A DNA stretch of 64,000 nucleotides from Streptomyces sp. NBC_01669 (GCF_026339735.1 NZ_JAPEQG010000002.1:682001-746000), one strand, 5' to 3'. Shown: positions 18,705 through 27,911, counted from the first letter of the stretch. Numbers and translations: made by a program. The notes: generated by a model not told the origin, from the letters alone.

Positions 18705-19502
18705 TCAAAAACGGATGTTCCCGACTCTCTCCGGGGCCCTGCCCAGCCGGTAGCCGTCGTCGGCAGAGAACGCGGCGGCGACGGCGAAGCGATCCGCGCG
18801 GACGAGCGTCTGCCGCCACTCGACCGGGCGTCGGCTAGCGTCGTGACCGAGCCGGTCGATCGCGAACAACGCGGTGGACTCGGGGCAGTCGAGCAGGGTG
18901 CGCTCTCCGCGGCCAGGTACGACGGCCCGGATACGCTCCCAGCCGCCGCAGATACGGGTGCCGCAGTGGCGTTCGAGCTCGTCGTAGAGCGAGGTGCGGG
19001 TGAAGTCGACGTCCAGGAGGGGGCGGGCCACGTCCGCGGGGAGCCAAACACGATCGACGGCGAGCGGTTCCTCGTCGGCTAGACGCAGGCGTTCGAGGTA
19101 GACGAGTGGTGTCGATTCCTCAAGTCCCAGACGGGCGGCGATGACGCCGTCGGCGCGCTGGTCGAGCACACGTACGGCGCTGCGCTGGACGGCGCCGACC
19201 TCCTCGACAGAGCGGAAGAAGCTGTATGCTTCACCGACCTTCTGTTCCAGCGGGCGGCTGGCGGTGAACCGGGAGACCTTGCCGCGCTGGGCGGTGACGA
19301 GGCCCTCCGCACGAAGCTGCCGGAGGGCCTCGCGGACCGTGTGCCGGCTGACCCGGTACTCGGCGACGAGGTCGTGCTCGCCGGGGAAGACGTCGCGGAA
19401 TTCGCCGTCTTCGAGACGGCGCAGCAGGTCGGCGCGCAGCTGTGCCCATAGCGGCTTGCCCGCGGACCGGGTGAGGGGGCGAGGGCCGGAGCGGGAGATC
19501 AC
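18705..19502 (-). CDS. GntR/HutC-family transcriptional regulator
   Basis: About 265 aa with start GTG 19502, chosen because the first coherent residues precede SAGKPLWAQLRADLL and because an operator-like palindrome would otherwise cover the start. The N-terminal winged helix contains EYRVSRHTVREALRQLRAEGL. A C-terminal UTRA ligand domain follows (TPLVYLERLRLADEEPLAV; YDELERHCGTRI). HutC-type repressors dissociate on binding a small effector. A palindrome 50 bp upstream (19552-19567) matches one in front of the sqr gene, so it likely represses itself and the sulfide operon. Confidence 0.9.
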   Translation of the reverse strand: MISRSGPRPLTRSAGKPLWAQLRADLLRRLEDGEFRDVFPGEHDLVAEYRVSRHTVREALRQLRAEGLVTAQRGKVSRFTASRPLEQKVGEAYSFFRSVEEVGAVQRSAVRVLDQRADGVIAARLGLEESTPLVYLERLRLADEEPLAVDRVWLPADVARPLLDVDFTRTSLYDELERHCGTRICGGWERIRAVVPGRGERTLLDCPESTALFAIDRLGHDASRRPVEWRQTLVRADRFAVAAAFSADDGYRLGRAPERVGNIRF

Positions 19503-19551
19503 CGGTGCCCTCCCGAGGGTCGGGGTCGGACGGATGGTGCTGACACAGGAT

Positions 19552-19567
19552 GAATGTTCGTACATTC
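19552..19567. promoter_or_regulatory. palindromic operator upstream of gntR
   Basis: GAATGTTCGTACATTC, a 16-bp palindrome with one mismatched pair, lies 50 bp before the gntR start. It shares the AATGT-n-CG-n-ACATT core with the perfect palindrome at 23576. GntR-family sites usually have this symmetric GT..AC form. Confidence 0.65.
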
Positions 19568-19787
19568 GTGGGAACGGTGCAAACCTGGGAGCTCCTGGGT
19601 TGAGAGAGCGCTGGCCTGGCCTGGGGGGGCGGCGACCCGACGTGACCGGCGCCCGGTGACCACAGGGCGGGCGCCGGACGCCGGAGGTCCCACGACGGGC
19701 TCGGACGTCAGCCGCTCAGGCGGCAGCCGATCCGCAGCGGCCGTCACCCGGGGCGGGGTGCACCGGCCAGCGGTCATGCAGGAACCT

Positions 19788-20765
19788 TTAGACGAAGACG
19801 TCGATGAGCATGAACACGGCCATCGCGAGCAGCAGGGTGGCGAAGGCCCGCTGCAGGGCGGCGCCGGAGAGCTTGGCTGCCAGCCGCTTGCCGTCCCAGG
19901 CGCCGAGGATGGCTGCGCCCACGAACGGGCCGAAGACTGCGAGGTCGAGGGACGTGCCTCCGGCCGCCAGGCGGGTGGCGAGGGACGCGACCGAGTTAAT
20001 GAGGATGACCACGAGGCTGGTGCCGACGGCCCTTCGCATCGGCAGGCGGAGCACGGACATCAGGGCGGGTACGGCAAGGAAACCGCCGCCGACTCCCAGC
20101 AGCCCTGTCACCGCGCCGAGGCCGGCCCCGGCCGCGGCGGTGCGCAGGTGCCCGGCCCGGTCGGCGGGCCCTCCGGGGGCGTCGGCGGCGTCGCCACCAC
20201 CTGCGTCTTCCGGTGCGGGGCCGCCCCCGCCGTTTGCGGCTGCGGTCGTCCCGTCGGCCGTTCGTAGTGCCGCCCGGGCGGCGGTCGCCTCCGCGCACCC
20301 GGGCCGTCCGGAGCGGGAAACGACAGCCCCCACGGCCGCCCCCGGTGCGGTGGCTTTCGGGGCAACCGCCGCGGCCGCGGCAACCCGACGGGTGCGGTGC
20401 CCCATACGGGTACCGCGCAGCATCGCCGCGGCGGCGAGAGCGGCCAGGGCGGCGAACGCGGCGGTCAGCACGGCCTGCGGAATGCGGTGCGTGAGCACGG
20501 ACGCTCCGATGGCGGGTGCCACACCGGCCGCGGCGAACAGCGCGCCGGTGCGCCAGCATATGTTGCCGGTGCCGGAGTGGCGGGCAAGAGCGGTGACGGA
20601 TGTGACGGTGACGACGACCAGACTGGTGGTCCCGGCGTCGGCGGGTGTGACGCCCAGGAGGTACACCAGGGCCGGTACCGCGAGCACCCCACCGCCACCG
20701 CCGAGCGCGCCAAGGGCCAGGCCGACCATGGCTCCGCAGAGCAGAGCGAGGATCAGGACACTCAC
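19788..20765 (-). CDS. TauE/SafE-type sulfite/anion exporter
   Basis: A 325-aa membrane protein starting at GTG 20765, whose GTGA overlaps the stop of the dioxygenase-rhodanese gene. Two homologous hydrophobic halves are visible: one opens with GLALGALGGGGGVLAVPALV, the other with GAVTGLLGVGGGFLAVPAL. Both carry the family GxGGG motif. A long Ala/Gly/Pro-rich hydrophilic linker (about residues 135-220) separates them, much longer than usual. The family exports sulfite or organosulfonates, which fits removal of the sulfite made by the upstream enzymes. Confidence 0.9.
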   Translation of the reverse strand: MSVLILALLCGAMVGLALGALGGGGGVLAVPALVYLLGVTPADAGTTSLVVVTVTSVTALARHSGTGNICWRTGALFAAAGVAPAIGASVLTHRIPQAVLTAAFAALAALAAAAMLRGTRMGHRTRRVAAAAAVAPKATAPGAAVGAVVSRSGRPGCAEATAARAALRTADGTTAAANGGGGPAPEDAGGGDAADAPGGPADRAGHLRTAAAGAGLGAVTGLLGVGGGFLAVPALMSVLRLPMRRAVGTSLVVILINSVASLATRLAAGGTSLDLAVFGPFVGAAILGAWDGKRLAAKLSGAALQRAFATLLLAMAVFMLIDVFV

Positions 20766-22190
20766 GCCGGGAAGCCACCCGGGGCCGTGTCGGCGGGATG
20801 CGCAACCTCGCCGTGCCATGCGGAGAAGCCGCCGCGCAGGTCGGTGGTCTCGAAGCCGCGGGCGCGCAGCACGGACGCGGCCACCGATGAGCGGTTACCG
20901 CTCGCGCAGATCACGGTCAGCGGCTGATCCGTCGGCAGTTCGCTCAGGCGGGCGATCAGTTCGGGCAGCGGGATGAGGCGGGCGCCGGGGATGGTGCCGT
21001 TATCGCGTACCTCGCCCGGGCCGCGCACGTCCACCAGCTCGAAGCCGCCCGTGCCCTCGGCGAGTCGGCCGGCGAGGACGTCGGCCTCCACGCGCACGAC
21101 GGCGGTCAGGTACTCAGTACCGACAGTCTCGACCGCGGTGGTCAGGGCGCCGAGGACGCGGTCGAAGCCGATGCGGGCGAGACGGTTGCGGGCCTCACGT
21201 GCAGTGGCGGGATCGCCGCACAGAATGATGCGGTCCCGGGCATCGAGCACCTCGCCGACGAGCTCGGCGAACCGACCGCCGATGGGGACGTTGACCGCTC
21301 CGGGCACGTGGGCGGAGGCGAACGACTCCGGGTCCCGCGTATCCAGAACTCTGGCACCGCCCGCCCGAGCCTTGATGAAGGCGTCCGGGGTCAGGGAGGG
21401 GACGGGGGCATCCTCATCCAGGGCTGGACGGGCTTGGCGGTTGCGCACGGATGTGAAGGCGAAGTAAGCGGGCGCGGTGGGCTGGTCTTGGGTCACGACA
21501 GAGACGAATTCGTCCTCGGTCATGTCGGCCAGGGCGTAGTTGCTGCGGCGCTGGTTGCCGATCGTGCAGCTCAGCTCGGTCGAGAGGTTCTTGCCGCAGG
21601 CCGAGCCGGATCCGTGCGCCGGGTAGACGCGTGTGTCGTCGGGGAGGGTGAGCAGGCACTCGCGGGTGGAGTGGTACAGGACGCGGGCCATCTCCTCGGC
21701 GGACCGGCCGCGGGCGCTGAGCAGGTCGGGACGGCCGACGTCGCCGATGAACAGCGTGTCGCCGGTGAGAACACCGTAGGGGACGGCGTCACCCGCGTGT
21801 TCGCGTACGACGACGCAGATCGACTCGAGGGTGTGGCCAGGTGTGTGCAGGATCTCCAGGTCGACGTCGCCGAGGCTGAGGTGCTCGCCGTCGTCCAGGG
21901 GGTCCGTGTCGAAGTCGAGCGTACCGGCGGAGCCGTAGGAGATCCGGGCACCGGTGCGCTCGGCCAGCTCCAGGTGACCGGAGAGGAAGTCCGCGTGGAT
22001 GTGGGTCTCGATGACCCGCTCGATGGTCAGGCCGTGACGCCCGGCGGTGGCGATGTAGTCCTTGACGTCGCGCTGAGGGTCGATCACGACGGCCCGGCCG
22101 GTGGTGCGGTCGCCGACGAGGTACGAGGCGTGGGAGAGGCAGTCGAGATAGAACTGCACGAAGACCAGCGGTCCGGTGTGGTTTGTCATA
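20762..22190 (-). CDS. persulfide dioxygenase-rhodanese fusion (MBL fold plus two rhodanese domains)
   Basis: A 475-aa protein from ATG 22190, with AGGAGG upstream. Residues 1-230 form an ETHE1/PDO-like metallo-beta-lactamase domain: THIHADFLSGHLELA, HTPGHTLES and GDTLFIGDVGRPDLL carry the iron ligands. A first rhodanese domain (about 265-360) has a CGDPATAR loop. A second (about 375-470) has the active loop VICASGNRSS with its catalytic Cys. The enzyme oxidises glutathione or other low-molecular-weight persulfide to sulfite, and rhodanese domains move sulfane sulfur. It lies between sqr and the exporter in one operon. Confidence 0.92.
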
Positions 22191-22353
22191 ACGGCCTCCT
22201 GAAGATGAGTGGTGGTTGCGTGCCGGCGAGTCAGGTCCGGGCGTGGGTGGGTGTCGGTGCGGCCGCGGGTCCAGGGTGCGACAGCAAGGCGGCCGGGCGC
22301 CTGATGGCGGCGGTCGCGGGGGGCCGGGCCGTTTACGGCTTTCGGGTGTCGGG

Positions 22354-23553
22354 TCAGGCGAGCCCGCGAAGCATGAGGTTCCAGTAGAGGAACGGCAGGC
22401 CGCGCCGCTTGAGGTACCACATGTCGGTGCGTTCGCGGATGGTGTCGATCACCGGGATCGACGGCGCGGGCTGCCCGCTGTAGTCGAACTCGGCGAGCAG
22501 CATCTTGTTGCGGGCCGTGGTCAGCGGGCACGAGGAGTAGCCGTTGTAGGAGGCCCTGGGTTCCCGGCCGTTCATCGTTGCGAGGAGGTTCTCGACGAGC
22601 ACGGGCGCCTGCTTGCGCACGGCTGCGCCGGTCTTGGAGTTCGGGGACGATCCGGCGTCACCGAGCGCCCAGACATTGGGGTACCTGACGTGCCGCATCG
22701 TGTGCTTGTCGATCTCGACGTAGCCGGCCGGGTCGTCAGCGTCGGAGAGTGGGCTGTGCTTGATCCAGTCCGGGGCGCTCTGTGGTGGTACGAGGTGGGC
22801 CATGTCGTACGGCAGGGTCGTCCTGCCTCCGGTGCCCAGGTTGGTGACGACCACCTCGCGGGCCTCGGGGCGCACCTCGGTGACCTCGCTGCCGTAGTGG
22901 ACCTTGATGCCGTACCGGCGGACCACGTCGTCGAGCACGCGCGCGAACTCCGGAACGCCGAAGATGGCGGCGCCAGGGATCACGAGGTGGATGTCGATCC
23001 TGCCGAGGACGCCCTGCTTGCGCCAGTAGTCGGCGGCGAGGTAGGCAATCTTCTGTGGGGCGCCGCCGCACTTGATGGCGCCCGTGGGCATGCTGAACAC
23101 CGCACTGCCCGAGCGGGTCTCGCGGATGAAGCGCCAGGTCGCGGGGGCGGTGTGCGGCAGGTAGTTACTGGACAGGCCGTCCTTGCCAAGCCCGGCCTCC
23201 AGGCCCGGCACGCGGTCCCAGTCCAGCTGGATGCCGGGGCAGACCACGAGCTGGTCGTAGGAGACGGTGCTGCCGTCGTCCAGCGTCACCTCCTGGGCTT
23301 CGGGGTCGACGGCGACTGCGGCGTGGCGGATCCACCGCACGCCCTTCGGTATGACGGTCTCCTGGGGGCGGACGCTCTCTTTCAGCGGTGCTCGTCCGCC
23401 GCCGACCAGCGTCCACAATGGCTGGTAGTAGTGGTCAAGGCTCGGGTCGAGTACTGCGACGTCCTTTTCACTGGCACGGCAGAGCCGCGCCGCGACCGAA
23501 GTACCCGCGGTCCCGCCGCCGATGATCACGGTCCGGTGGTGCTGCTTGGTCAC
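22354..23553 (-). CDS. sqr: sulfide:quinone oxidoreductase-type flavoprotein
   Basis: A 399-aa protein starting at GTG 23553, with GGGAGGG upstream. It has an N-terminal FAD site TVIIGGGTAGTSVAARLC and a second nucleotide region around VWALGDAGSSPNSKTGAAV. Cysteines expected for SQR are seen in LVVCPGIQLDW, GAIKCGGAPQK and YSSCPLTTARN. The C-terminal amphipathic end (FLYWNLMLRGLA) fits peripheral membrane binding. It oxidises sulfide to polysulfide or persulfide, passing electrons to quinone, and is first in the sulfide operon. A perfect operator palindrome lies about 23 bp before its start. Confidence 0.9.
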   Translation of the reverse strand: MTKQHHRTVIIGGGTAGTSVAARLCRASEKDVAVLDPSLDHYYQPLWTLVGGGRAPLKESVRPQETVIPKGVRWIRHAAVAVDPEAQEVTLDDGSTVSYDQLVVCPGIQLDWDRVPGLEAGLGKDGLSSNYLPHTAPATWRFIRETRSGSAVFSMPTGAIKCGGAPQKIAYLAADYWRKQGVLGRIDIHLVIPGAAIFGVPEFARVLDDVVRRYGIKVHYGSEVTEVRPEAREVVVTNLGTGGRTTLPYDMAHLVPPQSAPDWIKHSPLSDADDPAGYVEIDKHTMRHVRYPNVWALGDAGSSPNSKTGAAVRKQAPVLVENLLATMNGREPRASYNGYSSCPLTTARNKMLLAEFDYSGQPAPSIPVIDTIRERTDMWYLKRRGLPFLYWNLMLRGLA

Positions 23554-23575
23554 CAAGAGAACCCTCCCGTAGCCT

Positions 23576-23589
23576 AATGTACGTACATT
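23576..23589. promoter_or_regulatory. palindromic operator upstream of sqr
   Basis: AATGTACGTACATT is a 14-bp perfect palindrome 23 bp before the sqr start. A half site GTACATT also occurs at 23651-23657. The same core precedes the gntR gene at 19552, pointing to that repressor. Confidence 0.7.
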
Positions 23590-23880
23590 CACGCTAGGTT
23601 GTACGGCTCCGACATGCAAGCCACCTGCGAAGACCCCATCGTGATTGTGCGTACATTTTGTTCCGTGTGCTGCGGCGAGCACCCGCCCCGTCTCTGGCCG
23701 CCCGCACCGCCGAGTGGGCCGCCGCAGGGCGGCGCCCCACGGAACCGTCGGCCGGTGCACAGCTGCCGCAAGGAGGGCGGCCTCGATCCGCTGCGGTCAC
23801 ACGCAGGGCGGCCGCGGCGCCCACGACGCCGCGCACCCGTTGGGAAGCTCGCTCACACAACCGAAAGCTCGGAGTACAGA

Positions 23881-23908
23881 CCCCGCCCCTGGGCAGCCAG
23901 GGGCGGGG
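23881..23908 (-). terminator. terminator hairpin of trxB
   Basis: CCCCGCCCCTGG and CCAGGGGCGGGG form a perfect 12-bp stem with a GCAG loop, 17 bp beyond the trxB stop. It is very stable and has no long T tract. Confidence 0.8.
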
Positions 23909-23924
23909 TTCACGGGTCGGAACG

Positions 23925-24881
23925 CTACGAGCTGCTGAGGGCGGCGAGGTGGCGCTCGGCGTCCAGGGCGGCGGAGCAGCCGGTGCCGGCGGCGGTGATG
24001 GCCTGGCGGTAGGTGTGGTCGACGACGTCGCCTGCGGCGAAGACGCCGGGGAGGTTGGTGCGGGTGGTGGGGGCGTCGACGGTGAGGTAGCCGTTGTCGT
24101 CGAGGTCGAGCTGGCCCTTGAAGAGTTCGGTGCGCGGGTCGTGGCCGATGGCGATGAACAGGCCGGTGACCGGGAGCTCGCGGGTGGCGCCGGTGATGGT
24201 GTCGCGCAGGATAAGGCCGGAGAGCTTGGGGTCGCCGTGGATGGCCTCGACGGTGCTGTTCCAGGCGAAGCTGATCTTCTCGTCGGCGAAGGCGCGCTGC
24301 TGCATGGCCTTGGAGGCGCGCAGGGCGTCGCGGCGGTGGACCAGGGTGACCGAGCGGGCGAACCGGGAGAGGAAGGTGGCCTCCTCCAGGGCAGTGTCGC
24401 CGCCGCCGACGACCGCGATGTCCTGCTCGCGGAAGAAGAAGCCGTCGCAGGTGGCGCACCAGGAGACGCCGCGGCCAGAGAGTTCGTCCTCGCGGGGCAG
24501 GCCGAGCTTGCGGTGCTGGGAGCCGGTGGCGACGATCACGGTGTGGGCGCGGTGCACGGTGCCGGCGGAGTCGGTGACGGTCTTGATGTCGCCGGTGAGG
24601 TCGACCGAGACGGTGTCGTCGGGGACGAACTCGGCGCCGAACCGCGCGGCCTGGGCGCGCATGTTGCCCATGAGGTCCGGACCCATGATGCCGTCGCGGA
24701 AACCGGGGAAGTTCTCGACCTCGGTGGTGTTCATCAGCGCGCCGCCGGCGGAGACCGCGCCCTCGAAGATCAGGGGTTTCAGAGAGGCACGGGCGCTGTA
24801 GAGAGCGGCCGTGCAGCCGGCTGGGCCGGAGCCGATGATGATCACATTGCGGACGTCGGTGTTACTCGGCGGAGTGGGCAT
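23925..24881 (-). CDS. trxB: thioredoxin-disulfide reductase
   Basis: A 318-aa flavoenzyme from ATG 24881. FAD motif VIIIGSGPAGCTAALYSARA, NADPH site DIAVVGGGDTALEEATFL, redox-active CATC in VSWCATCDGFFF, and the C-terminal FAD block GVFAAGDVVDHTYRQA are all present at normal spacing and full family length. It reduces thioredoxin with NADPH. The start overlaps by 20 bp the 3' end of the upstream NlpC-type gene, an unusual pairing; no trxA follows, as a terminator comes next. Confidence 0.95.
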   Translation of the reverse strand: MPTPPSNTDVRNVIIIGSGPAGCTAALYSARASLKPLIFEGAVSAGGALMNTTEVENFPGFRDGIMGPDLMGNMRAQAARFGAEFVPDDTVSVDLTGDIKTVTDSAGTVHRAHTVIVATGSQHRKLGLPREDELSGRGVSWCATCDGFFFREQDIAVVGGGDTALEEATFLSRFARSVTLVHRRDALRASKAMQQRAFADEKISFAWNSTVEAIHGDPKLSGLILRDTITGATRELPVTGLFIAIGHDPRTELFKGQLDLDDNGYLTVDAPTTRTNLPGVFAAGDVVDHTYRQAITAAGTGCSAALDAERHLAALSSS

Positions 24882-25640
24882 CGGGGGTGGTTCCTTCTGT
24901 TGCTGTGGGCTCGGCTTCGGCTGTTGTCGAGGATCCGGAAGGTTCCGGATCGGAAGTTGGGCTGGTCGTCTCGCCCGGGACCGGGACCGGGACCGGGGTA
25001 GGGGTAGGGGTTGGGGTGGGAGTCGGAGTCGGAATCGGAGTCGGGATGCGGACGGGGGACGGAGTGGGAGTGGGAGTCGGGTTCGGCATCGGGGTCGAGG
25101 TTGGAGTGGGAGTCGGGTAGGGGAAATGGGCCGGAAGGAGGGCTGGTCGGGGGCGCGGCGGGCGCGCGAGCGGGGTGATGGCCGGGGTCGGACGGGGATG
25201 GAGCGGCGGGTCGGTGACGATGGGACCGGGGCCCGGGTGCGGCGTGGAGATGCGCGCCTGGTCTTCGACCACGCCCTGGTGGCGATAGGGCGTGAAGCCC
25301 GCTGCGGCGTAGGCGTCGTAGGAGCCGACTGCGAGGCGCGCGGTGGTGCCGGGACGGGCCTCTTCGAAGAGGTAGAAGCGGTCGTGCGTGCTGTCCGTCC
25401 AGCCGGCGAAGAGCACGACGTGCTGGTCCACGTCGTCGAGGATGTCGCCGGGCAGCAGTTCGTCGTGGGTGACGGGATACCCGTAGCCGGGCAGCGTCCA
25501 GGTGGTGGCGCCGTAGTTGTCGGCCGGGCCGGTGGGCAGGTGCCAGGCCAGGGAGACGAAGCCGGAGCAGTCCTGCCGGTAGGTTCCGGTGCTGTCGGTC
25601 CAGTAGTCGGTCTGGCTGTAGGGGACGCCCGCGTCCACCC
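24862..25640 (-). pseudogene. NlpC/P60-type hydrolase, N-terminus lost to IS insertion
   Basis: The remaining 258 aa begin DAGVPYSQTDYWTDS and continue TYRQDCSGFVSLAWH with the catalytic Cys. DVDQHVVLFAGW supplies the likely His. The C-terminal 120 residues are a low-complexity Pro/Thr tail (PTPTP-type repeats). The frame is cut at the left end of an integrase-core IS; no signal peptide or start remains, and sequence on the far side of the IS does not continue the gene. Family members cleave peptidoglycan peptides outside the cell. Without a leader this copy is probably inactive. Confidence 0.75.
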
Positions 25641-26832
25641 TGTGGGGCTCGAAAAGTCATCGGCGCAGGTCAAGCGGCGTACCGGTACTCGTTGATGGCG
25701 CCGCCGAGGATGCGGGTGCGCAGGAGTCTGCGGCCGTCGAGGCCGTGGACGGTGGCTGGCTGCCCGGAGGCGTGAGGGGGCCGTTGATCTCGGGCCCGGT
25801 GAGGTCGATGCGTGTTGTAGTGCCGTTCGAAGTCGGCAAGGACTTGCCGGGCGTGGGCCTCATTCATGAGCAAGAGGTGGTCGAGCGCCTCGCGGCGGAC
25901 GGTGCCGATCACCCGCTCGCAGTGCGCGTTCATCCGAGGCGCCCGTGGCGAGCTGAGCAGCACCTCCATGTCCTCGGCTTCGAAGACGGCGTCGAAGGAC
26001 TGGTCGTACTTGGCGTCGCGGTCGCGCAGCACGAAGCGCAGGGACTCCATGCGCGTGTCGAGTTGGTCGGCGAGATTGCGGGCCTGCTGCGTCGCCCAGG
26101 CCCGCGTGGGGCGGGCGGTGACGCCGGTGATGTGCAGTTGGCGGGTGCCGTGTTCCAGGAACGCCATAGCGTACAGGCGCTTTCCGAGCATGGTGTCCAT
26201 GTGGAAGAAGTCGGCCGCGATGATCCCTTGGGCTTGGGTGGTCAGGAACTCGCGCCAGCCGGGGCCGGACCGGCGTGGAGCCGGGTCGATGCCCGCGGCG
26301 TTCAGGATCCCCCAGACCGTGGACGATGCGATCGGATGGCCCAGCCGGGCCAGTTCGCCCTGGATCCTTCGGTGCCCCCACCGGGGATTCTCGCCGGCCA
26401 GGCGCAGCACCAGCTTCCTGAGCGCGGCCACAGTCGGGGGCCGGCCCTTGCGGCTGCGGCGGGCGGAGTAGTCCCACTTCTTGGCGATCAGCTTGCGGTG
26501 CCAGGCCAGCACGGTGCCGGGGGTGACGGGGAAGACGCCGGCCCAGCGGCGCCGCGGTATCAGCGAGGACAGCGCGGAGAACCAGAACCGGTCGGCCGAC
26601 TCGTAGCGGACCGGGCCCTTGAGCTGACGGCGCAGGACAGTGTTCTCATGCCTCAGCACCAACAACTCGGCGTCCTTGGCGGTGTCCCGGCGCAGCAGGA
26701 CAGCCGGTATGGACAGCATCGTGCGAGCAGCACGGTACAACAGCGACACGATCATCCGGACAGCGTCCCAGCCACCACCGACAACCATGGACACCGCTGC
26801 TCACCTGCAGCGATGACTTTACGAGCCCCACA
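25641..26832 (-). mobile_element. integrase-core (IS481/IS3-like) element
   Basis: Terminal inverted repeats TGTGGGGCTCG at 25641 and CGAGCCCCACA ending at 26832 bound the element. The similarity continues inward (AAAGTCATCG with few changes). Both outer flanks extend the symmetry by a few bases (CCACC/GGTGG), so the exact ends and target duplication cannot be fixed. A truncated relative with the same end lies at 54035-54666. Confidence 0.8.
25670..26755 (-). CDS. integrase-core transposase
   Basis: About 361 aa from ATG 26755; an upstream in-frame start adds 13 residues but is not conserved in the related copy. An N-terminal helix-turn-helix region (AGVFPVTPGTVLAWHRKLI) precedes the rve domain. 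The DDE residues lie in AADFFHMDTM, RFVLRDRDAKYDQSF and MNAHCERVIGTVRREALD. The end GGAINEYRYAA matches the C-terminal signature of the copy at 57023. Confidence 0.92.
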   Translation of the reverse strand: MIVSLLYRAARTMLSIPAVLLRRDTAKDAELLVLRHENTVLRRQLKGPVRYESADRFWFSALSSLIPRRRWAGVFPVTPGTVLAWHRKLIAKKWDYSARRSRKGRPPTVAALRKLVLRLAGENPRWGHRRIQGELARLGHPIASSTVWGILNAAGIDPAPRRSGPGWREFLTTQAQGIIAADFFHMDTMLGKRLYAMAFLEHGTRQLHITGVTARPTRAWATQQARNLADQLDTRMESLRFVLRDRDAKYDQSFDAVFEAEDMEVLLSSPRAPRMNAHCERVIGTVRREALDHLLLMNEAHARQVLADFERHYNTHRPHRARDQRPPHASGQPATVHGLDGRRLLRTRILGGAINEYRYAA

Positions 26833-26838
26833 GGGTGG

Positions 26839-27263
26839 GGTGGTGATCGACCTGCCGTGTTACCGGCCCCTCCGTTGCAGTCTCCACCAAACCGACATGA
26901 CACTCCGTCAAAAACAAGAGTCCGGAATCGTCAACATATGAGAGTCCCATCTACGGAAGACCCACAGCTCAAACCCCCGACATTCCACTCCCAACACGAT
27001 GACGATCCACCACTCCCAAACACCCGCAGATCATCAGTGGTGAAGTGGACGGTGTCGTCGCCGGGTTCGGCGCCGGCGACGATGATGCGCGGGCTGTTGC
27101 GGAGCGCGTCGGCGATGCGGGCGGCGTCATGGCCGGCGCCGAGCAGCGGGCTCTTGTTCGGTCGATGGCCGGGAATACGCCGGTCACCAAATAGTCGATG
27201 TTGGAAACCTTAGATTATATAAGATCTGGGGTACGATTTAGGGAGCATACGCCGGGAGCCCCC
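26839..27263. other. intergenic stretch with a small minus-strand remnant and AT-rich promoter zone
   Basis: On the minus strand, about 27050-27160 reads GAGHDAARIADALRNSPRII and then VAGAEPGDDTVHFTTDDL, which looks like real protein but has no start and no match I know. 27193-27240 is markedly AT-rich (TTAGATTATATAAGATC) and probably holds the promoter and an operator of the following gntR gene. Confidence 0.4.
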
Positions 27264-27911
27264 ATGGCCGAGACCTACAGTCGTCCCCCAACAGCGCAAC
27301 GAGCCGTCCTCAACGAGCTACGCCGATGGCTAGCCTCCGGGCGCCTTGTTCCTGGTGACCAGATCCGTCAGGAGTCCGTCGCGGCGGAACTCGGGACCAG
27401 TGTCATCCCTGTTCGCGAAGCGTTGAAGACGCTGCAGAGCGAGGGGCAGGTCGAGCACATCCCGCATAGGGGGTTCTTCGTCGCTCGGCTGGAGCGCGAC
27501 GAGCTCATCGAGCTGTGCGACATCCGCTCGGCCCTCGAGGCTATGGCCGTCCGGCGAGGACTCCCACTGATCGAGGACCGGATAGTAGATGAAATGGCAC
27601 AGCTGATCTCCGATATGGAGGAGAGCGACGCGCGGGGCGACGTCGCCGCGATGGTGGAGCAGGACCGGAGGTTCCACTTCCTGCTTTACGGCGCCTGCGG
27701 ACTGTCCCTGCTCCTGCGCATCATCACTTCTACGTGGGACCAGTCGGACCCCTACCGCGCGATGTTCTTCAACGATGAGCACCAGCGGTCGGCCAACCAC
27801 GCCGAGCATAAAGCGATCCTTGAAGCTGTCCGCCTGCGCGATGCTGAGGCCGTCATCCGCCTGCTCGACGAGCACCGCCTGAGCCCACTGCGCCACTTCG
27901 AGTCCACGTGA
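27264..27911 (+). CDS. GntR/FadR-family regulator (FCD domain)
   Basis: A 215-aa repressor-type protein from ATG 27264. The winged helix includes ESVAAELGTSVIPVREALKTL. The FCD ligand domain has the metal/ligand residues in IELCDIRSALEAMAV, VEQDRRFHFLLYGA and NHAEHKAILEAVRLRDAEAV. FCD members sense carboxylic acids and often control catabolic operons. Its stop overlaps the GTG of an IclR gene, and together they precede the acetaldehyde dehydrogenase and aldolase genes. Confidence 0.9.
   Translation: MAETYSRPPTAQRAVLNELRRWLASGRLVPGDQIRQESVAAELGTSVIPVREALKTLQSEGQVEHIPHRGFFVARLERDELIELCDIRSALEAMAVRRGLPLIEDRIVDEMAQLISDMEESDARGDVAAMVEQDRRFHFLLYGACGLSLLLRIITSTWDQSDPYRAMFFNDEHQRSANHAEHKAILEAVRLRDAEAVIRLLDEHRLSPLRHFEST

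Noticed and set aside
24887..25120. Plus-strand Gly/Val repeat protein (GVGVG-type)
   Set aside because: Reverse reading of the Pro/Thr-rich tail of the NlpC-type gene; the repeat pattern is a by-product of that tail.
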